From positions 1 through 32,481 of IMG/VR virus record IMGVR_UViG_3300031703_000031: a DNA stretch of 32,481 nt; one strand, 5' to 3'. The DNA is from a virus. Of this stretch, positions 1 through 7,196 are shown one piece after another. Under the pieces are notes generated by a model. That model saw only the letters and a list, made by a program, of their open reading frames with translations, made no database searches and was not told the DNA's origin. Every line of letters starts with the position of its first letter. Within the stretch, counting starts at the first letter, position 1. The position numbers and the translations under genes are program-made.

Positions 1-1623
1 TCCGTTGTTATGTACAAGCACACCTACAACTGCTTTTTGATTAGGAGAAGAAGATCGTACCACTTTAAATATAGTGTTAGAGATGTCAACTTTAGATATG
101 CAAGAATGGTCAATTACAATATCACCAAAAGGTATTGAAGTTCCTGTAGGTATCAAGGCATCGTGAGACCCAGTGAAAGGTCCATAACCTGCACCATGCT
201 CTGCATAAAAAGAATATGCATTAGCTGGCCCTACTAGTCCAGAGGTGTGTACAACACTGGTATGCTGACCCCTAACCCCATGCTGGTGTACATTGCTGGT
301 TGAATGTGAGTTAAGACCCCATATTGCACAACCTGTACCTGAGTTAATTACTTTAAGTGAAGAAGTTATACCATTAACATTTCCAAAAATAGCAGACTGA
401 CCCTGAACTATTAAGTTATCTGCCTGTAAGAATCCTTGAGTGTTAACTTCAGTGTTGAAACCACCAGTTGTTCCTCCAGTACCTATACCTATAGTTCCAC
501 CAGTTATGTCAATGCCTTGTATAAGAACTCCGCTAAGAATACCACCATTTATTCTAGCAGCATTCAAAGTTCCTGTTGTTATATCTGTTGCACTTATAGA
601 TCCAGTTGTAATCTTCCCACCATCAATAGTGGTAGTACCTGTGGTAAACACATCAGAAGCACTAGCAGCACCAAAGGTGGTAGCAGTTACTGCATCTACA
701 CCTGTTACAATTAACTTAGTAGCACCAATGGTGTTAGCTTGTAGGTGGTTTGCAGTCAGTGAGCCGTCAACTATTACATCACCGTCAATCAGTTGAGAAG
801 GTGCAACCCAAGTGTCTGCTCCGCTTACTCTTTTAAATTGACCTGAGATTTTACCGTTATCATACTGAATGACAACAACAGTTCCGTACCCTAGTTCTTT
901 TTGATTGCTAAATGATAATCCTGTTTGAACAGAAGCTGCCTCAACTACATCAGTTATCCATTGAGAACTCCCAAGGGTTGGCTTACTGCCAGACTTTATG
1001 TACTTAACAAAAGGAATACCAAGCTCGTCTGCTTGTGTTGGGTATATCTGCCAAGCAGTCCAAAGACCACCAACATAAAACCTTTCAGCAACCCAAAAAG
1101 AAGCTGACGGAGGGTTTTGACCAGCAGATAAAGGAGTCCACACAACACCTGCTCCCGGAATATCGGGGTTACCAATGTTAACTAGCCTAGCAGAAGAGTT
1201 GGCCCAATACCTTTCCATAAGTGTGCCTGTTGCTACTGACACATTAAACCATTCGTATGCTGTAGAAGAAGTAGAGGCAGTGGAGCTACCCCAGTATAAC
1301 CCTCTAAATGCTTTCTGAACACCAGCACTGTTAAACGGTTGATCTGAAAAACCAGTTATATCTGATTGACTAGAAGCTTTATTATCAGCCCCAATGTTAA
1401 CTACATTGTCTGCGTATCTAATGTGTAAAACATCTGGTGCAATCTCCCAAACTCCACTTTTAAAAATCCAAAGGTTACCTGTAGTAGCGTTGTAATGCAG
1501 GTCACCTTCAGCATGGTTTCCGTTTTCAGGATCTTTATTTTCAAGTTTGCTTTTAGAGACTGAACCTTTTCTTTCAAGCAGTAGTAATCTTCTTTGTAAT
1601 TCAGTTTCACTTATGACCGCCAT
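1..1623 (-). CDS. Tail fibre / receptor-binding structural protein, 3' part cut by window edge
   Basis: The minus strand is open without a stop from the ATG at 1623 to base 1 (541 codons), so the C-terminus lies outside the window. The start has a good ribosome site (GGAG) just after the stop of the upstream gene. Residues about 25-55 (NPENGNHAEGDLHY, then LWIFKSGVWE) look like the short attachment module seen in marine phage fibres. The middle is Gly/Thr/Ile-rich with DGSLTANHLQANTIGATKL and repeated ITTGSI/ITTGTL steps, typical of triple-stranded beta fibre shafts related to the DUF1983/GpJ tail region. Near the cut end there is a GSHDAL motif followed by GDIVID, seen in the tip domain of many marine phage fibres. 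Inference: virion fibre contacting the host surface. The domain identity is from memory of such proteins, not from a search. Confidence 0.75.
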   Translation of the reverse strand, partial: MAVISETELQRRLLLLERKGSVSKSKLENKDPENGNHAEGDLHYNATTGNLWIFKSGVWEIAPDVLHIRYADNVVNIGADNKASSQSDITGFSDQPFNSAGVQKAFRGLYWGSSTASTSSTAYEWFNVSVATGTLMERYWANSSARLVNIGNPDIPGAGVVWTPLSAGQNPPSASFWVAERFYVGGLWTAWQIYPTQADELGIPFVKYIKSGSKPTLGSSQWITDVVEAASVQTGLSFSNQKELGYGTVVVIQYDNGKISGQFKRVSGADTWVAPSQLIDGDVIVDGSLTANHLQANTIGATKLIVTGVDAVTATTFGAASASDVFTTGTTTIDGGKITTGSISATDITTGTLNAARINGGILSGVLIQGIDITGGTIGIGTGGTTGGFNTEVNTQGFLQADNLIVQGQSAIFGNVNGITSSLKVINSGTGCAIWGLNSHSTSNVHQHGVRGQHTSVVHTSGLVGPANAYSFYAEHGAGYGPFTGSHDALIPTGTSIPFGDIVIDHSCISKVDISNTIFKVVRSSSPNQKAVVGVLVHNNG

Positions 1624-1625
1624 AG

Positions 1626-3203
1626 TTATCTCCTACTAGATATTTTTGCTCCAAACTGTAGAGTTGTTAGTTCTGGGTTTATAGCCCCTGACATAGTAAC
1701 CCTTAAGTTCATAAATCTACCAGAGTATCTTGCATCTATCTTATAAGAATTTGCAGGATTGAATAACCTTTCATCAGCGTTAAACAAAGTATAAAGTGCA
1801 GAGTCTGCAAGTTTAGATGCAGAACCTACTACAGCAATCTTAAGTTGACCTTTAGTTTCTATTAAGATTTCATTAATTTCTTTTATACCTTCGTTAGATT
1901 GGAACGAATCACTCTTACGTATAAACCAACCATCTGCTTCATACGAAGTAGAACTTAGTTCTTTTATAGTATTACCTTCAGCATTAGCTGCAAAGATTTT
2001 TAATTCTCCATTCAGCTCTGATTCAAACAAATCACTTATGTCTGGTAAGGATCTAATGTGCACTTTCTTATCTGAATAGTTAAATACGAAAGCCCTATCA
2101 CATCCACCGTTACTTGTTAGTCCTGATTTAAAACAAAACCAAACTTCTTTATCCCTAGTCTGTTGGAATACAAAAGCCCTATCTTTAGATGAAGCCTGAA
2201 CTAAATCAAACAATGTTTCTTGGAATAGTCCCTTTGCAATATCTTGTCGTTGAGATTGTCCATCATGTATGTATACACCATAGTTTCCAATAACTAAATG
2301 TTGAGAGTTTCCTATGTTTGTGAAACACCTTGTAGAGTATATGCCATCATCTTCAAACATAGATGAAAAGCCAAGTATAAAGTTATCACCTGTTTCGTAC
2401 ACTTTAACAATAGAGTCGCTTTTGTAAGCTATAAACGAATCACCTAACTGACCACCATCAAGTATCTTTCCGGGAGTCTGTGTTAAGAATGCATCACCTG
2501 CTGTGTTAGTGACTGAGGTTGACCACTCCGCACCTGCAAGAGAGTTAAGCCCTGTTATGTGGCTTGAGAAAGCAAAGTCTATTGGGAACTCTTCATCGTC
2601 TGCAGTTGAACTTGTACCTTTATCATTCAAGAAACTCATTGCCACTAGTCTATTTTTAAATGGTCTGATTATCCTTGCAATAGCTTTGTTATTGGTTCCT
2701 GCGTAAGTCATCCAATGAGGTAGATCAATCAAGCTTCCAGCAGTTGTTTCGTCAGCTGATATGTATTGAGGTGTACCAGTTCCGGGATTACATATAAGTA
2801 ATCCATTAAATACAAACAATTGAGGTGGGTACGTATCATCTATTTCAAAGTTAGCATTTGCGTTTGCATTAGTTATCTCTGCATTAACTGAGGTCTGTGT
2901 GTTGTACACAAACACTCGTCCCTTAGTGCCTGTAGTAGAAGCTGTGTCTTTTAAAATGTATGCTATGTTTAAGTAACTAGAACCAGCAGGTGTCCATTGG
3001 GACACTACAACTGCTTTAGAAGCTGGGTAGCCACTATCAACTGTGAATGAATCTGAAAAAGAGTTTACACCCTGAACAGATCCATCTTTGACTCTCACAT
3101 TAAGGCAGTCATTCCAAGCCCCTTGTGGTAGAGCATGTGCAGGTACGTCTGTGATAAGACCCACAGATGAGAAGTCTATCTCTGGGGTTATTGTAAATGG
3201 CAT
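1626..3203 (-). CDS. Tail-closure / packaged-DNA stabilisation protein (P22 gp10-like)
   Basis: A 525-residue protein whose N-terminus (MPFTITPEIDFSSVGLITD, then PAHALPQGAWNDCLNVRV) matches the start of marine phage proteins usually labelled stabilisation protein, thought to be equivalents of P22 gp10 that plug the portal channel. The body has repeated short beta segments compatible with a beta-propeller. A longer reading frame begins at 3284, but ATG 3203 has a perfect GGAGG seven bases upstream and leaves a 14-base gap to the gene before it, so I chose it. It lies between the lysis genes and the long fibre in the late block. Role in the short tail is inferred from family resemblance. Confidence 0.7.
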   Translation of the reverse strand: MPFTITPEIDFSSVGLITDVPAHALPQGAWNDCLNVRVKDGSVQGVNSFSDSFTVDSGYPASKAVVVSQWTPAGSSYLNIAYILKDTASTTGTKGRVFVYNTQTSVNAEITNANANANFEIDDTYPPQLFVFNGLLICNPGTGTPQYISADETTAGSLIDLPHWMTYAGTNNKAIARIIRPFKNRLVAMSFLNDKGTSSTADDEEFPIDFAFSSHITGLNSLAGAEWSTSVTNTAGDAFLTQTPGKILDGGQLGDSFIAYKSDSIVKVYETGDNFILGFSSMFEDDGIYSTRCFTNIGNSQHLVIGNYGVYIHDGQSQRQDIAKGLFQETLFDLVQASSKDRAFVFQQTRDKEVWFCFKSGLTSNGGCDRAFVFNYSDKKVHIRSLPDISDLFESELNGELKIFAANAEGNTIKELSSTSYEADGWFIRKSDSFQSNEGIKEINEILIETKGQLKIAVVGSASKLADSALYTLFNADERLFNPANSYKIDARYSGRFMNLRVTMSGAINPELTTLQFGAKISSRR

Positions 3204-3217
3204 AGTGCCTCCTGTTT

Positions 3218-3487
3218 TTATAGATCTCTCATCATGAATGCTGCGCCTGTAACTAGACAAGCAATTAGTAACCTGACAAACCACTCATTAGTTCCACTAG
3301 ACTTAGATACTACAGCTAGTTTAACAGCATGTTCATCTATAGCTTGACTGTGTTTATTTAAACGATTATCTTGTGTGTTGTTGTGGAAGAGAAGACCATC
3401 AATCTTTGTGTCTATCTCTACGAGTTTTACCATAGCTTCCGCTAGTCTGTCTAGCTTAGCCTCAAGTCTGTCAAATCGTGCATCCAT
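3218..3487 (-). CDS. Small membrane protein with coiled coil and C-terminal anchor (XhlA-like)
   Basis: An 89-residue protein. Residues 1-35 are a charged heptad-type helix (FDRLEAKLDRLAEAMVKL), a second helix follows, and residues about 69-86 (WFVRLLIACLVTGAAFMM) are one membrane segment near the C-terminus. This tail-anchored plan, with the bulk in the cytoplasm, is that of haemolysin XhlA-type proteins, which act with holins in lysis. It sits directly after the holin-like gene and the M15 endolysin, which supports a lysis role. The start has an AAAGGAC ribosome site. It could instead be a spanin or a tail-associated membrane protein; sequence similarity alone does not settle this. Confidence 0.55.
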   Translation of the reverse strand: MDARFDRLEAKLDRLAEAMVKLVEIDTKIDGLLFHNNTQDNRLNKHSQAIDEHAVKLAVVSKSSGTNEWFVRLLIACLVTGAAFMMRDL

Positions 3488-3511
3488 ATTGTAAAGTCCT
3501 TTATAGTGTGG

Positions 3512-3952
3512 CTACCTCATTCGTATCCTGTTGAATTGACCAGATATTAATTTAGTAAGTAAACCACGCATTCCAAACTTAACTACGTAAACACCTAAAA
3601 CTAAATACTGATACCACTCTGGCATAGAAGCAAATGATTCAAAAGCTGCTGTGACTTCAGCCTGATACCCTATAAACGAAGCTGCTATAGGTATTAGTAA
3701 TAGTGCAATCATAATTTCGTCTAGGAATGATTTGTCCATTTGTTGCATAGCCACAAGATCTAAATTAAACTCTTGTGTCTGTCCATTGTCTGCTAATTTG
3801 TGTGCTGCTTTAGCACTGGCAACCTTAACATCTGCATCTGCTTCAATGCTGATTATAGCTGCTGCTGATTTTGCCCTTGCAACTTGGTTCTTACCTTCTA
3901 GATAAGTACTACCCAAGTTTGCAATGGGGTTGAGGAAGCTAAGCCACCCCAT
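3512..3952 (-). CDS. Holin-like membrane protein, GTA_holin_3TM type
   Basis: A 146-residue protein with an amphipathic alanine-rich N-terminal half and a C-terminal half with a hydrophobic helix (IMIALLLIPIAASFIGY, about 80-96) followed by a weaker one (YLVLGVYVVKFGM). The pattern DKSFLDE, then membrane helix, then MPEWYQYLVLGVY matches the family called holin of 3TMs, first described from gene transfer agents, where D-S--DE and P-WY are conserved. Holins make the inner membrane permeable at the end of infection so that endolysin can reach the wall. The gene follows the M15 endolysin by two bases (TAATCATG), a classical lysis cassette. Confidence 0.65.
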   Translation of the reverse strand: MGWLSFLNPIANLGSTYLEGKNQVARAKSAAAIISIEADADVKVASAKAAHKLADNGQTQEFNLDLVAMQQMDKSFLDEIMIALLLIPIAASFIGYQAEVTAAFESFASMPEWYQYLVLGVYVVKFGMRGLLTKLISGQFNRIRMR

Positions 3953-3954
3953 GA

Positions 3955-4344
3955 TTAATCCTTAATCTCAAAGTGAGGATAATCTTGCCAAGATTTCCAC
4001 AGTCCACCCCACTTTAACTCATAACCTAACTGAGCCGATGCCTGTAACATTGCTGTAGCTATCGTAGTTAAATGAGATTTATTCCACGAAGCCTTACCAT
4101 CAACATAAGCATACACATCAAGTGCTTTACCTGATTGGTGATATGACTTGTTATTAACACCATCACATTTAGAAACACCATCTGTAAACAGCTTGGCTTG
4201 ATCCTGTTGGGTTCTTAAACCACCAGTAGATGGTATTCCAAAATCAATAGGAGATAGCTTAATAGCAACATCTGCAATATCAATAAGCCTATCATCCACC
4301 CCACTTAAATTCATAATACTGTTATTACTTAATTGAAACCCCAT
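3955..4344 (-). CDS. Endolysin, peptidase M15 (L-Ala-D-Glu / D-Ala-D-Ala peptidase type)
   Basis: A 129-residue zinc peptidase that cuts peptide crosslinks or stems of peptidoglycan. The signature is present: H69 and D76 in SYHQSGKALDVYAYVDG (H-x6-D zinc ligands), then D121 and H124 in WQDYPHFEIKD (catalytic acid and third zinc ligand). GGLRT at 41-45 is also typical. The size is that of single-domain phage endolysins; there is no signal peptide or wall-binding domain, so export must depend on the adjacent holin. The ATG at 4344 follows GGAGGAATATAC, a strong ribosome site. Every catalytic residue I can place is intact, so I expect an active enzyme. Confidence 0.88.
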   Translation of the reverse strand: MGFQLSNNSIMNLSGVDDRLIDIADVAIKLSPIDFGIPSTGGLRTQQDQAKLFTDGVSKCDGVNNKSYHQSGKALDVYAYVDGKASWNKSHLTTIATAMLQASAQLGYELKWGGLWKSWQDYPHFEIKD

Positions 4345-4357
4345 GTATATTCCTCCT

Positions 4358-4450
4358 TTAACTTTTCTTAAGCTTACGCTCAGCGCATTGCCTACAGACT
4401 TTTAAACCGGGCTTAACATCTCGAGATCCACATATTTTACATACTGTCAA
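4358..4450 (-). CDS. 30-residue zinc-ribbon peptide, TTG start
   Basis: The gap between the membrane-protein gene and the endolysin contains a short frame reading (M)TVCKICGSRDVKPGLK, VCRQCAERKLKKS. Two CxxC pairs (C4/C7 and C19/C22) 11 residues apart, with a basic tail, form a minimal zinc ribbon. No ATG is available; a TTG at 4450 lies nine bases after AGAGG and the stop is followed seven bases later by the strong ribosome site of the endolysin gene, so it fits the operon without waste. The function is unknown; small zinc ribbons usually bind nucleic acid or protein. It is real if relatives keep the four cysteines; the unusual start lowers confidence. Confidence 0.55.
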   Translation of the reverse strand: MTVCKICGSRDVKPGLKVCRQCAERKLKKS

Positions 4451-4455
4451 TTTAT

Positions 4456-4890
4456 TTAACCTCTCATGTATAGTGCAACACCAAACAAAGCTGCCATTAC
4501 TACTAACAAAGTTACCATTACTTGAATACCTAGTGTTACGTTTTCTTCTACTTTCTTTTGCCTAGCAGCTATTTTCTTTCTTTCTTCCAAAGCTGCTTCA
4601 CGTTGGTCTCGGGTATACTGTGCTTTAAATTCTAAAAAGTCTACCCACCCATGTAGTCGTTGCTTATTAAGCATAAACTTAAGGTCTTCTTCTTGTCTGG
4701 CTAGCTGCTCTTTAGCTTGGAAAGCTTCAAGGACATTACCAGAACCACTAGCTACTTGCTTTTGTATTGATTTCTCAGCACCAAAGTATTTACCTAGTGC
4801 TGCACCTGCGTCTGCGATTTCTCTACCATTTGAGAGTGTAGTCTTTATAACTTTAAAGGCAGCGTTGGCTATCATTAATTCAGCTAACAT
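4456..4890 (-). CDS. Conserved marine-phage membrane protein of unknown function
   Basis: A 144-residue protein beginning MLAELMIANAAFKVIKTTLS, with a long charged helical centre (about 60-115, rich in E, K, R, Q, coiled-coil-like) and one membrane segment close to the C-terminus (about 119-141, IQVMVTLLVVMAALFGVAL). I recognise this arrangement from small proteins of marine podoviruses placed among tail and lysis genes, without an assigned role. Of two in-frame ATGs (4896 and 4890), the second is eight bases after AGAGG while the first is only two bases away, so 4890 is preferred. It overlaps the end of the upstream gene by seven bases. It could be a tail-associated membrane protein or part of lysis control. 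Confidence 0.6.
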   Translation of the reverse strand: MLAELMIANAAFKVIKTTLSNGREIADAGAALGKYFGAEKSIQKQVASGSGNVLEAFQAKEQLARQEEDLKFMLNKQRLHGWVDFLEFKAQYTRDQREAALEERKKIAARQKKVEENVTLGIQVMVTLLVVMAALFGVALYMRG

Positions 4891-5066
4891 ATCCATATCC
4901 TCTTTGAGTAGAAATCACCTGCAGTTTCATACGGACCCTTAGGTGTCTGCACTGGCCTATACTCTTGTTGCTCCCTAAGTATCTTAGGCTCCCTGTCAGG
5001 AACAGATCCCTGAGGAGCTATCTCAGGGCTTAGGTGAACATAACCTAACCCTGTTATAGGTTCCAC
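4884..5066 (-). CDS. Small proline-rich hypothetical protein, probable GTG start
   Basis: A 60-residue frame, MEPITGLGYVHLSPEIAPQG at its start and rich in P, E, Q and R, ending in DFYSKRIWIC. The frame extends further upstream (to 5135), but that part overlaps the 33-codon gene and reads as a frame-shifted copy of its lysine tail; GTG at 5066 directly follows that gene's stop by four bases. The ribosome site is weak (AAGAAA), suggesting translation coupled to the preceding gene. No domain recognised. The unbroken frame fitted between two genes is the main support. Confidence 0.45.
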   Translation of the reverse strand: MEPITGLGYVHLSPEIAPQGSVPDREPKILREQQEYRPVQTPKGPYETAGDFYSKRIWIC

Positions 5067-5070
5067 AAAG

Positions 5071-5172
5071 TTATTTCTTTTTAGGCTTAGACACAGGTGT
5101 TGCTTTAGCTTTAGCTGCTGCCTTTTTGCCTGCATCTGTGTACGGGTACTTCTTACCTTTTACCATTGGCAT
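5071..5172 (-). CDS. 33-residue lysine-rich peptide
   Basis: Short frame MPMVKGKKYPYTDAGKKAAA followed by a Lys/Ala/Pro tail ending in three lysines. I know near-identical starts (MPMVKGKKYPYT) from small proteins in the structural region of many marine phages, so it is likely real despite the length. Strongly basic with a helix-prone Ala/Lys stretch: a DNA-binding or DNA-packing role in the virion is plausible but unproven. Its ATG lies two bases beyond the stop of the upstream gene and ten bases after AAGGA, so translation is probably coupled. Confidence 0.6.
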   Translation of the reverse strand: MPMVKGKKYPYTDAGKKAAAKAKATPVSKPKKK

Positions 5173-5174
5173 AA

Positions 5175-5339
5175 TTATTTCATCCTTTTCTTAACTGAAT
5201 CTGACAAGTCTTTTTTATGAAACAAGTCTTTACTGGTTTTAGTATGCGTGGCACCTGTCATCGCCATACCCTTAGATTTATGAATAGAACCCTTATGTTC
5301 AGTTCCGTTCTTTAAATAATGTTTCATTCCTGCTGCCAT
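5175..5339 (-). CDS. 54-residue basic hypothetical protein
   Basis: MAAGMKHYLKNGTEHKGS at the N-terminus, then Lys/His/Thr-rich sequence ending KKRMK. A longer frame starts at 5405, but ATG 5339 has AAGGAG with ideal spacing and the upstream extension overlaps the preceding gene, so the short form is chosen. Part of a consecutive group of tiny basic proteins (5071-6021) with high Lys/Arg and almost no hydrophobic core, as in histone-like or nucleic-acid-binding peptides. No family function known to me. Confidence 0.6.
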   Translation of the reverse strand: MAAGMKHYLKNGTEHKGSIHKSKGMAMTGATHTKTSKDLFHKKDLSDSVKKRMK

Positions 5340-5349
5340 AACATACTCC

Positions 5350-5490
5350 TTACTTTTTCTTTGCTGTCTTTTTTGCATCTCTAAAGTTCTTAGCTGTGGG
5401 TGCACCTTTAGAACCTACTGGACGCATAGTCTCTTTAGACCCTGCATCAATTCGTTTTTTCTTGGCATGTATGTTTGAATATAAACCCAT
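5350..5490 (-). CDS. 46-residue basic marine-phage peptide
   Basis: Reads MGLYSNIHAKKKRIDAGSKE, continues TMRPVGSKGAPTAKNF, and ends in a Lys/Ala tail. The N-terminal pattern MGLY-NIHAK-KRI-AGS-E is one I have seen repeatedly in marine T7-like and related phages, always small and unassigned. Strong GGAGG ribosome site seven bases before the ATG. Net positive and flexible; virion DNA condensation or assembly help are guesses. It is too short for ordinary gene-length cut-offs. Confidence 0.65.
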   Translation of the reverse strand: MGLYSNIHAKKKRIDAGSKETMRPVGSKGAPTAKNFRDAKKTAKKK

Positions 5491-5502
5491 AATGTCCTCC
5501 TG

Positions 5503-5733
5503 TTAAATGTTTCTTAAGTCTCTTGCACAAAACGCTGTGGTTATAGCTTTACTGTCAGTCTTACCAACTGCATATCCCATCAAGGGGTTTATTATAAGTT
5601 CATAATTAGAGATCTTTGAAATCTCTAGAAGTTCTGTTCTGCATTGTTTTAGTGTACTGTAACCTTGTAAGACTACAGGTACTTGTGCAATTCCACTACT
5701 TGAAAGTGCAATAGCTATTACTATTAGATACAT
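5503..5733 (-). CDS. Small secreted protein with signal peptide, two cysteines
   Basis: A 76-residue protein. Residues 1-16 (MYLIVIAIALSSSGIA) form a hydrophobic signal sequence with a likely cleavage after A16. The mature part of about 60 residues has two cysteines (C31 and C69), which could form a disulphide in the periplasm. There is no lipobox cysteine at the cleavage site, so it is not an obvious outer-membrane spanin. It stands out from its basic neighbours. A periplasmic role, for example blocking a second infection or helping lysis, is possible but not shown. AGGGG precedes the ATG with suitable spacing. Confidence 0.55.
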   Translation of the reverse strand: MYLIVIAIALSSSGIAQVPVVLQGYSTLKQCRTELLEISKISNYELIINPLMGYAVGKTDSKAITTAFCARDLRNI

Positions 5734-5742
5734 ATGTAACCC

Positions 5743-6021
5743 CTACCATTTTACCCTATCAGCCCAATATGCTGCAGACATCTTGCCCTTGGCAATATTC
5801 TTCCCATGTCGTGCTTTAAAGGATTTACGTTTAGCTTTCATAAGCATAGACTCACCAGCTTTTGGTGAACCTGCAGTGCTAGCACCTTGCTCTCCAAACC
5901 TAATCATTTTAATAGTTGAACCTTCTTTGGCTAAGACTACATGTGATTTAGTTGCATGATTAGGTGTTCTCTTAGGTTTGTTATAACCAGAGAAAGTTTC
6001 ACCCCTGTATGTTACAGACAT
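5743..6021 (-). CDS. Basic conserved marine-phage protein (RFGEQG motif)
   Basis: A 92-residue protein carrying IKMIRFGEQGASTAGSPKAG, then KAKRKSFKARHGKNI and a C-terminal AAYWADRVKW. This block (RFGEQG--G--KAGES--KAKRKSFKARH-KNI--GK-SAAYWAD-VKW) is very well conserved among marine podoviruses and myoviruses and has no agreed function. The centre is extremely rich in K and R, the ends carry aromatic residues; a nucleic-acid-binding virion protein is a fair inference. GGAGGG precedes the ATG. It is the first gene after the terminator hairpin at 6048. Confidence 0.7.
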   Translation of the reverse strand: MSVTYRGETFSGYNKPKRTPNHATKSHVVLAKEGSTIKMIRFGEQGASTAGSPKAGESMLMKAKRKSFKARHGKNIAKGKMSAAYWADRVKW

Positions 6022-6035
6022 TTATTTACCCTCCG

Positions 6036-6065
6036 TAAGATAATAAAGGGCTACCTAAGTAGCCC
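6036..6065 (-). terminator. Leftward rho-independent terminator
   Basis: On the minus strand a perfect seven-base stem (GGGCTAC with GTAGCCC, 6048-6054 and 6059-6065) closes a four-base loop and is followed by TTTATTATC. It lies between the 83-codon gene and the basic 92-codon gene, inside the late block, so it probably lowers rather than stops expression of the genes to the left. The U-run is interrupted, hence moderate strength. Confidence 0.65.
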
Positions 6066-6081
6066 CCTATTGTAGCTAAGC

Positions 6082-6333
6082 TTACTCTGCCTTTGGAACA
6101 ACTAGGTTCAGTTCTTCAAAGGTAGTGGCTGCTAAAACCGCAGCTTGCTTTGCAGCCCCTGCTGTTATAAGAACTCCAATAGCAGTTTGCATTGCAGTCT
6201 TTGCAGCACCTTTTGAATTAAGTTGATCTGAAATACTATATTCTGCGAGTATAGCTAGCTTTGTTTCTGCTTTAACGCCACGTACAATATCACCTTGTAT
6301 ATGGGCTAAATGTTCTATTGCTGGATATGCCAT
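6082..6333 (-). CDS. Small alanine-rich protein next to tail genes
   Basis: An 83-residue, mostly helical, Ala-rich protein: MAYPAIEHLAHIQGDIVRGV at the start and a VLITAGAAKQAAVLAATTF helix near the end. It begins one base after the end of the 286-codon tail gene and is followed by a terminator, so it closes a transcription unit. No domain recognised. By position it could be a fibre chaperone, an assembly factor or a minor virion protein. Confidence 0.5.
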   Translation of the reverse strand: MAYPAIEHLAHIQGDIVRGVKAETKLAILAEYSISDQLNSKGAAKTAMQTAIGVLITAGAAKQAAVLAATTFEELNLVVPKAE

Positions 6334-6334
6334 G

Positions 6335-7195
6335 TTATCGATCTCCGTGCTTTAAGGCGCATTGTGGGTACACTTTCCAAGGGTTGGAGTCGTTATACAT
6401 CTCCCCAACTAAACGGATGGTTGCCAAAGTGTCTAACATTCGCAAGTCACACACTAAACTTTTATCAGCTGTAAAAAAGTTATCTAGGTTGTAGAACATA
6501 TTAGAATCTTTAAACCAATAGGTAGTGTGATACCACCAACCAGATGTGTTCATAAGAAGAACTGTCGTATTAGCTGGTATGGATACACTAAAAGTTTGGT
6601 TGTAGTTACTCTCACTTGTGTGACTGTCGTTATTTACTATAGTCCATGTGCCAGATGTTACTTCTGAGTATTTAGCTGATCCCGGTGTGTACATAAGGGT
6701 AGAATGTCCACCATAATTACCACCAGAGCCAGTTCTAGACGCACCTATGGTTCTGGTAATAGAAGAACTAGTTGTGTTACGAACAGGCATACAGCGCCAT
6801 GTAGAACCTGAATACTGTCCAGTTTGGTTTTCATACTCAAAGCGATCTCTGTAGTAAAAACCCACACGCTTTTCTTGGCCCCACTCAATCTGTCGGTGCT
6901 CATTACTGGCACTGTCATTACTGTACTTAAAGCTAGTGTTATTATCTGGGTAGCCGTCACCCATAAACATATTCCAGCCCTGAGTTCTCGAGTTTGCATC
7001 CTGCCAATTATTGTAATAAGTTGTCCAAGGCCCGTTGTCGGACCACTGACCTGTGCTGTACACGTTTTCTCGAGATGATGAAGTCACCACACTTCCTACA
7101 AGGTTATGTGCATCCTCGGGAATTATCTTATCTACTGATGCGGCTCCTGTTGCTGATGCGGCCCCAAAAGCACTTGTTGTTGTTTTAAACGACAT
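6335..7195 (-). CDS. Probable tail appendage / receptor-contact protein, unknown family
   Basis: A 286-residue protein. The first 25 residues are low complexity (S/T/A), similar in style to the start of the neighbouring fibre proteins, and the rest is rich in W, Y, N, S and G with many short beta-type stretches (WSDNGPWTTYYNNW; HTTYWFKDSNMFYNL). Such aromatic and polar composition is usual for virion tips that bind sugars. No enzyme motif seen. The ATG follows AGAGGA by eight bases and the previous gene's stop is one base away. Function inferred only from composition and from its place between two other fibre-like genes. Confidence 0.55.
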   Translation of the reverse strand: MSFKTTTSAFGAASATGAASVDKIIPEDAHNLVGSVVTSSSRENVYSTGQWSDNGPWTTYYNNWQDANSRTQGWNMFMGDGYPDNNTSFKYSNDSASNEHRQIEWGQEKRVGFYYRDRFEYENQTGQYSGSTWRCMPVRNTTSSSITRTIGASRTGSGGNYGGHSTLMYTPGSAKYSEVTSGTWTIVNNDSHTSESNYNQTFSVSIPANTTVLLMNTSGWWYHTTYWFKDSNMFYNLDNFFTADKSLVCDLRMLDTLATIRLVGEMYNDSNPWKVYPQCALKHGDR

Positions 7196-7196
7196 A

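Noticed and set aside
436-796. Two plus-strand frames of 92 and 118 codons
   Set aside because: Both are antisense shadows of the left-edge fibre gene, which reads cleanly on the minus strand; their low-complexity residues come from its Gly/Thr repeats.
5071-5733. Toxin-antitoxin module made of the small genes
   Set aside because: The basic peptides resemble conserved late phage proteins, lie in a structural operon and show no toxin or antitoxin motifs.
6745-7188. Several overlapping frames on both strands within 6745-7188
   Set aside because: All lie over the 286-codon tail gene, have no ribosome sites and have unlikely composition.
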